Below are positions 1 through 9,585 of a stretch of 21,209 bases of DNA, one piece after another; position 1 is the stretch's first letter; every line of letters begins with the position of its first letter. The DNA is from Bimuria novae-zelandiae CBS 107.79. Its lineage: Eukaryota > Ascomycota > Dothideomycetes > Pleosporales > Didymosphaeriaceae. The DNA lies in assembly GCA_010015655.1 (NCBI GenBank), contig ML976737.1, positions 162,170 through 183,378 of the forward strand, given 5' to 3'. Below the pieces are notes generated by a model. It made no database searches and was not told the DNA's origin. It was given only the letters and a program-made list of their open reading frames with translations. Made by a program: the position numbers and the translations under genes.

Positions 1-1066
1 GAGACATGTCAACGTACCACAGTCCTTCAATTTCGTCCTGGTAGACAAGACAACCCCACAGGTGTCCCTCTGTTCTAGTTCGTGTGGTAAACCGTTTTCA
101 AACAGATTCTGAAGGTATTCGACATTGTATTTGTCCCCAACAGCACGGTAAAAATGGCGTTCTGTGTTCGCTGTCTGCCAAGAACAGCTTGCGCAACCAA
201 TGTACCAGGGGCGAATCCCTGAAACCGTCTACAACATGTGATTATCTTGTTCTAGTTTGGTTTTCATAATATTATAACCTACCTGGTGTCGCATTTGGCG
301 AAGAACTGGTGCGCAGGAGACCTTCTGATTTGGGCATGCAATACCACTGTGAAAACGCCCAGTAACAGCAGAGTACAGACTAGAATGTGTTTAGAACATG
401 TGTAGAACTGGCTTCAAAGACATACCTAGTGGATTTTTTCTTACGCTCGTCACGCTCGGTCCTGTAGATGTTGAGACGAGAGTTACGCATCTGCTCCCAG
501 GTCTCTGATGTAACATGAGTGTGTGAAAGTGTGGCTAACGAGTTGTCAAGGTATTCACAACGTTTTACACCAGTACATTCGTACCGGTATCTCATCGCCT
601 GCCCACCTAAGAACTGAGATGATGTGCGCTTTGCAGGACCCTTTTGTTTCCTGCAGTACTGAAACTAATGCTTTGTTAACTTGTTCTGAACCGGTTCACA
701 ACACATATACCTGGAGTGCATCCTGTAACACTAACTCTGGTGTGGCTCTTTTCGGATCGACATGAACACAGAACGTATAGCCGTTAACAGAGGTTTGAGG
801 ATACTCAGGAAGAAGAGCTATTTGTGTGAGAGTCATAGTCGTTAGGGGACTAGTAGTCCCTGTTGTAAGAACAGTAAGCGGTGCTGTATCATCCTACACA
901 AGTTAAGATCAGGACTAGAACAGATTGACAATGTGTTTAAAGGCCAATTCACCTCATTTTCTTCGTCTTCTTCTTCGCCATGATACGTGTCATCCTCTTG
1001 TGTTGGCCTACTGTCAAAGTCCATTGTTGTGTCGTCTAGGTCGCTATCATATGCGGCATCGGACAT
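1..1066 (-). CDS. Uncharacterised Cys-rich fungal protein, N-terminal five exons (partial)
   Basis: Reading the minus strand with fungal splice rules gives one continuous reading frame: exon 1 at 1066-953, exon 2 from 893 to about 703 or 711, exon 3 from about 660 to 426, exon 4 at 379-283, and exon 5 from 228 off the left edge. Donors include GTGAAT, GTATGT and GTAGGT; acceptors are TGTAG, TCTAG and TTGTAG. The start is an ATG followed by a very acidic stretch (EEEDEENE). Exon 3 holds a CTGVKRCEY motif, exon 4 more spaced cysteines, and exon 5 a GCASCSW...HFYRAV segment. The spaced Cys and His suggest zinc binding, loosely like FLYWCH/GCM-type fingers. I recall similar proteins as a widespread lineage-specific family in fungi, without a known function. 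The exon 2/3 junction is ambiguous (donor at 710 or 702). A transposon-borne gene is possible. No stop is seen in the part present. Confidence 0.6.
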
Positions 1067-1207
1067 ACGGTCGGCCCGGGAGTCATTGGTAATAGGGTCA
1101 CCTCAACACGGTTAGAACACATTCACAACATGTTCTCAACATACTTACTCATTTTGGTTTTACCGGTTAAATTGAGTTGGAGGGAGCAAATTGGGGCGTG
1201 CGCTGTA

Positions 1208-1267
1208 CTTAAGAGGTGACCCAACCACCCGATAAGTAACCCGACCACTCGATTTGTAAGCCAACCA
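1208..1267. repeat. Three imperfect 20-bp tandem repeats
   Basis: Units at 1208-1227, 1228-1247 and 1248-1267. On the minus strand the shared pattern is TGGTYGGGTTACNNATCGRG, with the unit nearest the gene most diverged. They lie about 140 bp upstream of the start of the minus-strand Cys-rich gene, followed by GTGGTGGG-rich sequence (1295-1325). Short diverged repeats of this kind are common just inside the ends of fungal DNA transposons, but a terminal inverted repeat was not found in the window. Confidence 0.6.
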
Positions 1268-1748
1268 GCGAACAGGGGTCTGCACTAGCGCGTGTGGTGG
1301 GCCGAGGTCAAAGTGTGGTGGGGTTAACCGTATCCACGTCCACCTCCCCTGTCCCTCTTTCTGACATCCCAAGTAATCATCACCAGGATTTTATGTGATT
1401 GCAGTTATGCTCTCCTTGTGCTTGATATATTACTTAGGCTGTCCCCTCGTCAATCACGGAACCTTGACGTCGATTCAGGAGAGGTCGCAGCTTCCATAGC
1501 AAATCAATCTTTCAGAACATGCCGCATGATCAAATTGCATCACCCGGCCGCCTTAACAGTGACTACCTAGAGACAGGACCTTGTTCTCAGATCTATGCCC
1601 ATGCCAAGGTTCGCGCTGCTTCCTAATCCGAAGACGATTTCAGTATCTCTAGGGTGGATCTGCCTCATAGAGGCACGAATCTCTTGCGTTCAAGCTTTAG
1701 AGTTAAGGCTACAATGATTTCTCACTTTACGTCGCAGATCGGCAGCAG

Positions 1749-1758
1749 TTTATATATC
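1749..1758 (+). promoter_or_regulatory. TATA-like box upstream of the GTPase gene
   Basis: TTTATATATC lies 76 bp before the ATG at 1834 and is followed by pyrimidine-rich DNA, a usual arrangement for fungal core promoters. The assignment rests on position and sequence only. Confidence 0.35.
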
Positions 1759-1833
1759 TTCACCCGTTCCCTCGTGCTTAGCTTCGACCATTGACTTCTT
1801 TGACGTTGTCTTCGTTTTCATGTCCCAATCACA

Positions 1834-4800
1834 ATGGATGATAGTCCAATCTTCGAGCCAAACGAGCGGCAGGGCTTTGACTTGGAGGAAGATATTGTTC
1901 TAACAGAATCGGCAATACCTGTACAAGTCGCTCCTGCGGGCCCGCCTATGTACCTCGGGGTTGCTACACCCACGTCACCGTCCAAGAAACGCAAAGGTAA
2001 GCGGCGCTTTGCTCGCGAAGCTGACACTAACAGCTGTAGCACCCTCCAATATCGACCCCGAGACGACAGCTTATTTTGCCAATGACGAAAAGACATATAA
2101 CACGATCGATCATGACTTCAAACTTAGCCATGATCCCAATGCGGAGCCGCTTCTCGGTCTACCCCTATTCAATCTAGCTTTTCCAGCGGCGGAAAAAGCA
2201 GCGATAGAAATTGTCTGTGGTCTGCAAAGACACTCAATGACAGCGACGATAAAGGCTCTGAGGCCCAGTTCATGCTGGAACGGCTGAACAATATCACCAC
2301 GCTGAAATATCCGGGACCCACGATGACCTGCTTCTATGGAGACTGTGCCGTCGGCAAAAGCTCGCTAATGAACGCTCGCCTAGGCATAGAAGGACTCTCG
2401 TTGAAGGTAAAAACCCCTTGCTTCAGTCGCAGAATGAATCACAGTACTGCGCTGTCCAAGAGTCGCATGGCTCGCCTGATGTTGCGGTTAGGACACATCA
2501 CTGATTGAGCTACAGACCGGAGACGGAGGTGTCGGTACCTTCGTTCCCCTCGAGTTCGTGCACGCTTCCCACACGCAGGAACGTCCTTACATGGCGCGCG
2601 TATTTTGGCATCCTATGCAGGTGTTTTTGAATATAGTTCGAACTGCCGCCGCGGATTACTATTTGTCGCGACTGGATGAAGAGGCGGAAATCACCAAGCA
2701 AGCAACGATAGACCTAGGGAAGCCAGCACTCAAGATTTTGTGTGCTCTCTTCTGAAGCAGAGACGAATTCCAGGACGAGGACTCTGCAGCAGAGTTCTTG
2801 GCTCGACTCAAGTCTGCAGATGAACCTAAAATCCTCGACATCCTTCTCCGCTGGGCAAGAGAAATTTACTTGGAGCTGTCGAAGTTGGGTAGCGTTGCCA
2901 CAATAGCCGTTCATACCGCAGATGACTTGAATGCTCCACTTGAGCCATTTATCCAGCAAATTGAGAACCCAATCATCGATGGCACTTCACTCGGATGCTC
3001 AGTATGGCCCTTCGTCAATAAAGCAAGGTACGTAAAGTATATTTGTCATACGAGAATCTTGGCAAGACACTAAACTCGTATAAGAAGTATCTAGCTAACC
3101 CAATCTTAGCAAAGGGAAACGTGCTGGTCGACCTACCGGGCGTTACGGATGGCAACGCCTTGCGTGTGAACTGTGCCAACCGCTATCTCCGCACATGTGA
3201 CCGTGTCATTGTCGTTGCTAACTTGGACAGAGCGACCGACGATTCCGGTGTCGAGAAGTATGACTTGGAGGTCGTCCGGCGGAAGCGGCATGGCAAGCTC
3301 TCTTTGGCACTTACGCGCTCGGATGTATGTCTTCTACCAACACATTTCATGAATACGTTTTGATACCCTCACAGGTGATCGACGAAGATGAGTGCAAACG
3401 ATTGAGCCTAGAACCCAGGCAGGAGGAACATCTCCGATCCTTGGCCCACTTCGGAGAAGAAGTGGAGGATGAACTGCGGAAACTCAGAAAGCCGATATAC
3501 TCAGCAGGGCCCCTTGAATTCTACGAAGAGTTCGAGAAGAAGCGAGGTCTTTACGAGTACGTCCAAAAGAAATTTCACTGTTCGCGGCAGCACTGACCTA
3601 GTCCAGGTACTTCACAAAGCATATCCTGTACAGGTTAGTGAATATGCCCCATCTAGGCAGAGCAGTTTTAACAAAGGATAGACGGACCGGAATCTTTATA
3701 ACTGCTCGCAACACGAAGATTCGCAAAGTCTTACAAGGCTGGTATCGTGGAAGAACAAAAGACTTCAACGAGCTCCCGATATTTTGTGTCTCCAGCAAGG
3801 TATATATGGAACATGTCAAAGGATACACCGCTACCAAATTCCCCAGGCTTTCACCGAGGATGACGGAAATACCAGACCTTAGAAGTCATATCTTCTCACT
3901 TGCAGCTAGATCCGGCAAGGTGGAGCAGTTCGAACGACACTGTGTATCCATGCGGGTGCTTTTGAACGAGATGGAACTCTCCTGCATAGATTCCAGGCCT
4001 ATGATGAAAAGGGATCATTTGCTCAAGATCTTGCTGGAAGTGCAGATGGAACAAAATCACTTTGATGGGTTCACGGCTGATCTCATGAACACCACCGTAG
4101 CGCCGGTCTTGACAAAGCTCGATGCTGCTGTGGAACCCTTTCTGGTCGTTGCCGAGAGTCTCTGCAACAAATGGTCTGATGTAAGTCCCATCATTCTTCT
4201 GTCTTGGGCGACGCTAACAATCAGTAGTATACGCTGCAAGGATTCATAGCATTCCTTAACAAACATGGTACGCGTGTCACCATAAGGTGGAACATGGCAA
4301 GTTTGAAAAACATGACGAAGCTTTCAGCTCCTCTTGACATGATTATCCGATGGAAGTGATCTGTACAGAGCGTTGACAGCTATCTAGGTAAATGGCAAAC
4401 ACCAAAGTGCGGAAAAGCAGAGTGGAACCGAGAGCTGATCGCCTTCATCCGACACGAACTGCAACCGGTATTCGATACCTTCTGCCACGATGGATTTTCA
4501 ATTCAGTTCAGGAACGAAGCCATTTTGCACGTGAACGAGCTTCTCGAAACCCTCGAGGAGAACATGAAGAGTAAATGAAACACTCTGTACGACGTTCCTA
4601 AGGGACCGGAACTACAGGTGCAATTGCTTGCGAGCATGTAATAATCATGCCAACAGATAAGCTCGACATGTCCCAAAGCGGCGCTTTAGACTTTTCGTCG
4701 CTAATTTCCGCGTTCGAAAGCAAGCGATGATCCAAATGGTCAACGAGGTCATGGATGATATGGGTAAAACCTTACTGTACGTCAACGCTTGGTCCTATGG

Positions 4801-5283
4801 TGATAAGTCATCCTGACGTTTATAGTGCACTCAACAACGATGCATTCAATGTAGGGCAGAATAACCCTTTCACGCGAAGGAGAAGCCGAGCAAAGGTCTG
4901 TGCAATTACCGCTAGATTAGCACACAAATCATTAACATACACCTTTAGGAGGCACTAAGCACCAAGCTCACAAGGCGTGCTTTCGCATGCTGGTCTGCGG
5001 CCGTAAAGAAAGGCCCTATACCGCCGTGAAAAAGTTCGTGGAAGACGGTCTTGTCAGGATCGTGGAGAGTGTGGAGAAGAAGCTGTCCGCCAAATGTGGT
5101 GCTGTCATTGAAGCAATCCTCGAAGACTTCGACGAGGTCTGTCCCGAAAGCGGTGACAAGAGCGCTTTGACGCTTCAGCGACGAGAAGTACTAGGACAAA
5201 AGATGCAGGAGTCTAAGAGTAGGATGGATGGGGAGCTCAAAGACCATCTGGCGCAGTGCAGTGTTGCCGTGAACTGGTCTTGA
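1834..5283 (+). pseudogene. Dynamin-like / SLIP-GC-like nuclear GTPase, multi-exon, probably decayed
   Basis: Exons read: 1834-1996, 2040-2212, 2269-2406, 2492-3031, 3085-3324, 3375-3560, 3602-4180, 4228-4570, then 4657-4763, 4826-4895 and 4949-5283. GTPase marks are a Walker A (GDCAVGKSS, about 2329-2355), a switch II DLPGV (about 3130-3144) and a later TRSD at an exon end (3313-3324) that fits the G4 (N/TKxD) position. The following region (FCVSSKVYMEH, PRMTEIPDLRSH) and a helical C-terminus match the fungal proteins annotated as nuclear GTPase SLIP-GC or P-loop NTPase. Lesions: in-frame TGA at 2753-2755 and 4357-4359, each with clear coding continuing in the same frame; a one-base shift near 4725; a phase mismatch across the 4764-4825 intron; and a shift between about 4987 and 5028. 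The 2213-2268 and 3561-3601 (41 nt) introns are weaker calls and could instead hide indels. GTPase identity is firm; pseudogene status is inferred from five separate disruptions. Confidence 0.72.
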
Positions 5284-5529
5284 TTGGAGCTGCTTACGGT
5301 GATATTTCCAAGGGTAAGGCATCTCTTACCGGCTGCAGAGTGCGAAAGAAGAGATCCGACAAAGGGCCTGCGGAGACGTCTGGACGTGCACCGGAACTAA
5401 ATCGTAGCAGTGGAGATCTAGAACATTCCGTATCAACAGTTTGAGGCTTTTCTTTGAGGACTGCTCTCGGTTCCGGCCTAGGCTATGATCGATCGCGTGA
5501 TGTACACATGCGCTAGGGCAGCTCTATTT

Positions 5530-5551
5530 AGCTAACAGTCAGCTAACAGTC
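5530..5551. repeat. 11-bp tandem duplication
   Basis: AGCTAACAGTC occurs twice head to tail (5530-5540 and 5541-5551), about 80 bp before the larger 16-bp array. It is perfect and short; replication slippage is the simplest origin. Confidence 0.8.
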
Positions 5552-5633
5552 TCAGTGGACCCACCCTGTGCTGTTATCCATCCTCCCGGAAACCCTCGAA
5601 AGATCTTCGGATTATACCGAAGCGTTGGCTCTT

Positions 5634-5729
5634 GCAGATCAATACTTACGCAGATCAATACTTACGCAGATCAATACTTACGCAGATCAATACTTACGCA
5701 GATCAATACTTACGCAGATCAATACTTAC
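5634..5729. repeat. 16-bp perfect tandem repeat, six copies (minisatellite)
   Basis: The unit GCAGATCAATACTTAC is repeated six times without a mismatch, followed by a partial copy (GCA). Because 16 is not a multiple of three, a frame crossing it rotates through all three readings (ADQYLRR, SILTQ, INTY) and returns after three units; all three readings are free of stops. The perfect identity points to recent expansion. It lies in the spacer between the GTPase pseudogene and the zinc-finger gene. Confidence 0.95.
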
Positions 5730-6590
5730 GCAAACCCATGACGAGTCTCACCTTTCATTGGTGGGTAAGCGAGGAGGACGAACTAGAGTTCAACTGACTG
5801 GCGACCGTTTCTGCCGCCTCACTCTCGGGTCCAGGCTAACACAATTGCAGGATCCGTGCACGCGGCTTTCATCGAATAGTTTTTTACAGAAAGTACGGAG
5901 GGCGTAGTCATCCAACTGCTTCGACCCGCAGAGCCTCATGCCCGGGTTCGAACCTCGAGTCAGCAGCGTGGGGGACGAAGCACCACTTTCAGCTGCTCTT
6001 GTGATCAAGCTATTTATTGAAAATAATCAGCTTAGCGTTGTGGCAAGTGTGACCGAGACTCTGCCGGGTGAGTTTTGTATCCTACTCATGATGTTCGTAT
6101 AGACTTTACCCGGTTATGTAGGCATCTACCTACGCGATCTTTCGATAACCGGCTGTATGTGCTGCAGCACGCGCAAGCGTTCCGTATGATCACGACGTGG
6201 GATGATATTGTGGGCAGAGGCAAATCGCCAATGATGTCGTTAGCTCCCAGGTCGTAACGAGAAGGCAACCGTTGGGGAAGGCTGAGGCCCCAGGGTTCGG
6301 CCACGCTATGACCACCTCCAATACGGATCTACGCCTCGATGTGTTGTTCTAATAGTCGCTAGGCCCGTGACAATGCAGGCATCTACATTCATCGAACCCT
6401 CTCTCTTTTCAAACTTCTTCAGCATCGTTTCAGCATTGTCATTTGGTGCTGATAGTTTCGTCTCGTATTTTGTGTCTCCTAATCCATCAATCCATTCATT
6501 TCACTATCTCCAGAAAATTATTGTCACACGGCAAATTAGTACCTATCCAAACATTTCGGATGACGATTGGGAACCCACAAGTCGAACAAC

Positions 6591-8115
6591 ATGGATCCGG
6601 GGCGCAAATACGACGAGGAGTCGCTTCAACACATCTACGCACTTCTACAGCGGCATGACAAAGACGACATACTTAGAATGGTTCTAGATGTCGCAAAGTC
6701 TAGTAAGGTGCTTTCTAGGAGGTGTCGGCGGGGACTCTGCGATCTAACGAGCAGCAGGACCGACTTCAATACTTACCTCAGCTTCCCGATTCTCGCACAT
6801 ATCTTCTGAATCTCGATATTCAGGCTTTAGCACCGACTATGCAACGTCGGTGCCATCATCCGCTTCATCTCGCTCACGACCTCGACATGAGCCGCTGCTC
6901 TACCGTTCCGGACTCACTGCTACGAAGCCTGCCTCCTCGTGCTTATCGTCTCCAACTTCAGACGCGTTTAGTTCTGGGGATACGCTTTCGCTTCCCTCGC
7001 CCCCAACAACAGACTTCGACTCGAAATCCGTCGCTTCGTCAACGGCGAAACGAGGAGCGACAACATCCAACGGCGGCCCCTGGTTCTGCACTTTCTGTAC
7101 CGACTACACGACCTTTGCTGCTAAGGCCGACTGGAAGAAGCACGAGACAAATCACCACGAGACTGGCGAAGACTGGCCCTGTCCTATCCGCAACTGCTTC
7201 GAAGTGCTCGACCGAAAGCTGGACTTCAAAGCGCACTTCAAACGCCACCACCCCGACGTGCCGTGCCCAATAGACGTGCACATACGCCTTCTTCCTAAAA
7301 GCGTCTACGCCTGCGGCTTCGACGGCTGCAAAGACACCTTCCCCGACTGGACAAAGCGATGCGACCACGTCGCCCTGCACATGAAGCCCAAGGGAACAGA
7401 AAAACGCAAGACCCACGCGGGATGGAGCTACTCCAAAATGATCCACAACCTCCTCCGCCAGGACGCAACCCAAACGGCGTGGAAATCGCTCTTCGCAAAT
7501 TTGGAAAACCCGAAAGAGGCGCGGAATAAGATTACTTGGGTGCCCGAGAACACGCGCGTGCTAAAGCAGAAACTCGAATGCGGCGACATGCGCCCAGAAG
7601 TCGACGTTATCTTGCACACAGCCCTGGAGCTGCGCGCCGATCGTCCGTTCAACGACGTCGTGGACCTCGATCCGGAGTTCAAGACGCCGAGCCAGGACTC
7701 TGTGCCGCATTTTGACACCTTGTCTGAGGAGCAATTGGCGCTGATCCTGCGCGGACGATGCGCTGCGCCGAATTTATCTGCATCTACGTCTTACACGATG
7801 ATCTCGACGCCCAACTTCGTCGAGCCTCATCCAGGCGACCTCGTCGCTTTCGATATTCCCTCTCCCACCATCAGCGGCCGACGCGTGAGCTACATGGACG
7901 TCGACACCGACGACTTCCCCCCGTCCGGTGACGGACCAGATCCGCAGATTCCGCCAGGGCTGGAGTTGGATCCCTCGCAGATGCAGTCTGCGGGGTCGCC
8001 GAAACCTTTTCAGATTTACTACGCGCACCTGCCGGCTATGGAGGATCTGCCGCAGACGCGACGATCGTCGAGAGGGCATATTTTCAGCCGGCACTTTAAA
8101 GGGCGGAAGGGGTGA
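6591..8115 (+). CDS. C2H2 zinc-finger protein, probable transcription factor
   Basis: Two exons: 6591-6702 and about 6755-8115, joined across an intron with donor GTAAGG, branch CTAAC and a CAG acceptor (acceptors at 6751, 6754 or 6757 all keep frame). The predicted product is about 490 aa. The first ATG (MDPGRKYDEE) follows an in-frame TGA upstream, which supports this start. After an N-terminal helix and a Ser/Pro-rich linker come three C2H2 fingers: about residues 149-171 (C-x2-C...H), 180-203 (C-x4-C...H-H) and 224-246 (C-x4-C-x12-H-x3-H). The rest is acidic and Pro-rich with no known domain. The finger spacing and Ser-rich flank fit fungal regulators that act in the nucleus; the target genes cannot be told. 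The stop overlaps GGTGAGTACC, a good splice donor, so a longer spliced form cannot be excluded. Confidence 0.8.
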
Positions 8116-8400
8116 GTACCTATCGTAGCGTTTGTACTGTTTTACGCGTTTGCTTTGTATTGCATTGGCTTTCTCGAAGACATGGTCGGATTTCCTTTTG
8201 TATGTAGTTTGGTTTCTGTTTTCGCATTATACCCAGTAGTGTAGCGAGTGCGTTGTAGCACAATACCATACCAGTCTTTTCACGAATCATCCACCGCGCC
8301 ATTCCGCGGGGATATAAGCAAAACTAAGCTCCTGTACGCCTTGCTTCTTATTCCCCCATTACACTCTGCATTTCAGTTTCAATATAAGGCAGACCCTCAC
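8116..8400. other. Intergenic, convergent 3' ends
   Basis: About 285 bp between the stop of the plus-strand zinc-finger gene and the 3' end of the minus-strand hydrophobic frame. T-rich tracts on both strands fit two 3' untranslated regions. No other signal is visible. Confidence 0.4.
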
Positions 8401-8550
8401 TCACGCCTTCTCCCACGGCGCGAAGATCCCAAGACACACGAAGCCCCCTATAAGCAACGCCGTAAGGATAACAGCCACCAACCCGGATACACTCCGCAAG
8501 AAGTCGCCAAAGCATGACCGCGGCATTAGAGCCGCCGCGCTCCCAAGCTC
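8401..8550 (-). other. Orphan C-terminal transmembrane frame next to the PPxY gene
   Basis: The minus strand reads, from about 8530 down to a TGA at 8401-8403, a frame ending SGLVAVILTALLIGGFVCLG then IFAPWEKA. About 20 hydrophobic residues followed by a short charged tail look like a real membrane helix. It has no convincing start of its own (in-frame TGA near 8580). Its frame differs from the PPxY frame. A 38-nt GTGATT...GCAGAG interval would link the two in phase, but that is short for an intron. Confidence 0.35.
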
Positions 8551-8933
8551 TGCATTTCCACGTCGACGAAGCGCGGCTCAATCACCTGGAGTTCTTCTAT
8601 GAAGCGGCGCCCGTGCAAAGGCTCTGTAGGGTCCCGCGCATATGGTACTGGCGCCGCACTGTACGGTGGGAGACTCATCGTGTGGCTACGGAGACTGTCA
8701 CGCTCCGCGTGTGTATCCGGGTCGTATGCCAGAGGTGGTGGGACGGGCTCAGCGGGCGTGTAAGGGGGTGGCGATGGCTCGTACTCTTGGGCTGGCGTGT
8801 GGAAGAGGTATCCGTTTTGGGCATCACAGTGGGACTCGTCGCGGGCGAGGCATCTGGAGTTATGGGATGCTTGGGTGGCGGTGTCGTGGGCCGGTGTCTT
8901 TGAGGAGACCGGAGCGGGGTTTTCTTCTGGCAT
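8526..8933 (-). CDS. Proline-rich protein with two PPxY-type motifs
   Basis: A 135-aa frame from the ATG at 8933 (MPEENPAPV) to a TAA at 8526-8528; the same frame stays open upstream to an earlier ATG at 9083. It carries PSPPPYTP and SLPPYSA, the PPxY class bound by WW domains of Rsp5/Nedd4-type ubiquitin ligases, and is rich in Pro, Ser and Glu (likely disordered). I do not recognise a family. The opposite strand is also open over much of this GC-rich region, but with an unlikely Arg/Trp/Gly-rich product. Just downstream, in another frame (stop at 8401-8403), lies a strongly hydrophobic stretch; if joined by splicing or frame correction, the product would be a PPxY protein with a C-terminal membrane anchor. 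The gene is plausible but not certain. Confidence 0.45.
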   Translation of the reverse strand: MPEENPAPVSSKTPAHDTATQASHNSRCLARDESHCDAQNGYLFHTPAQEYEPSPPPYTPAEPVPPPLAYDPDTHAERDSLRSHTMSLPPYSAAPVPYARDPTEPLHGRRFIEELQVIEPRFVDVEMQSLGARRL

Positions 8934-9083
8934 TGCGGAGTCTGTTTGGTGTCCGAGGCAGGTAAGTTGGAAGCGGGCGTGAGTCTCTTGGAAGCGGGTT
9001 TGGAAGTGATGGAAAGTGCAGCGTGGCTGGCGTGGGAGATCACGAGCGTAAGTTATGTGCCGTTGAGTAACGATGGTAGTCAT

Positions 9084-9585
9084 GCAACTTTGGAATGGAT
9101 GGGCGTAGAAGACGAGTTCTCCTGTTCCTCTGCGGATTGGATGTCATCGGTAATACCGTCGTGTTGTTTTGGTAGGAGCGACCCGCCTGGCGACGGAACT
9201 CGCGATCTACCCAGGAAGGAAGGGGCTCGTCGACTTATAATGGACACGGTACAAAGCTCGGGTTGAGGTGCTATTACTGCGATGTGTGATGCACTCTTGA
9301 AATCCACCAAAGTTGAACAAGTGAACCTCACAATTATCCACAAATTCATGTAAGATAGCAAAAGCAGCATTTCGCTCGGACACACAGGAGACGACTTGTC
9401 AAACAACAGTGAATCTGCTACAAAATAAATTGGCCAATGTGCAAATAAAAGCGTTGCAATTACAATATCAACAAGAAATACACCATCTAATCGTTCCAGC
9501 TATGCGTTTCGTAATCATGAAACGTTCCTTCTTCATGTTCATACCCTCCTCCCCTGCCCGCCTCCCCTTCCCTCCCTTCTACACC
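9084..9585. other. Intergenic region
   Basis: About 500 bp between the PPxY frame and the 3' end of the SDR gene, both on the minus strand. It should hold the promoter of the former and the 3' untranslated region of the latter. I see AT-rich patches (9415-9480) but no coding or RNA signal. Confidence 0.4.

Larger units (their letters stand above)
1067..1833. other. Intergenic region between two divergent genes
   Basis: This 767-bp gap separates the divergently arranged Cys-rich gene (minus) and the GTPase gene (plus). Apart from the 20-bp repeats and a TATA-like TTTATATATC at 1749-1758, about 76 bp upstream of the GTPase ATG, I see no coding or structural signal. Open frames here are short and lack recognisable motifs. 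Confidence 0.5.
5284..6590. other. Spacer with repeats, no convincing gene
   Basis: About 1.3 kb between the end of the GTPase reading and the zinc-finger ATG. It holds the 11-bp and 16-bp repeats and, just before the 16-bp array, a short open stretch (about 5545-5640) reading LLSILPETLERSSDYTEA then LALADQYLR, which could be a gene remnant. A GGTTCGAACC-like box at about 5944-5953 resembles a tRNA B box, but no tRNA fold was found around it. From about 6390 the DNA is pyrimidine-rich and probably is the promoter and leader of the next gene. Confidence 0.5.

Noticed and set aside
5634..5729. CRISPR-like array
   Set aside because: Copies are head to tail with no spacers, and the genome is fungal.
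5900..5965. tRNA-like sequence with a GGTTCGAACC box
   Set aside because: The T-stem does not pair on either strand and no A box, anticodon stem or acceptor stem fits around it.
8514..8903. Plus-strand 129-codon frame opposite the PPxY gene
   Set aside because: Composition is dominated by Arg, Trp, Gly and Val as expected of the antisense of a Pro/Ser-rich coding region; no domain.
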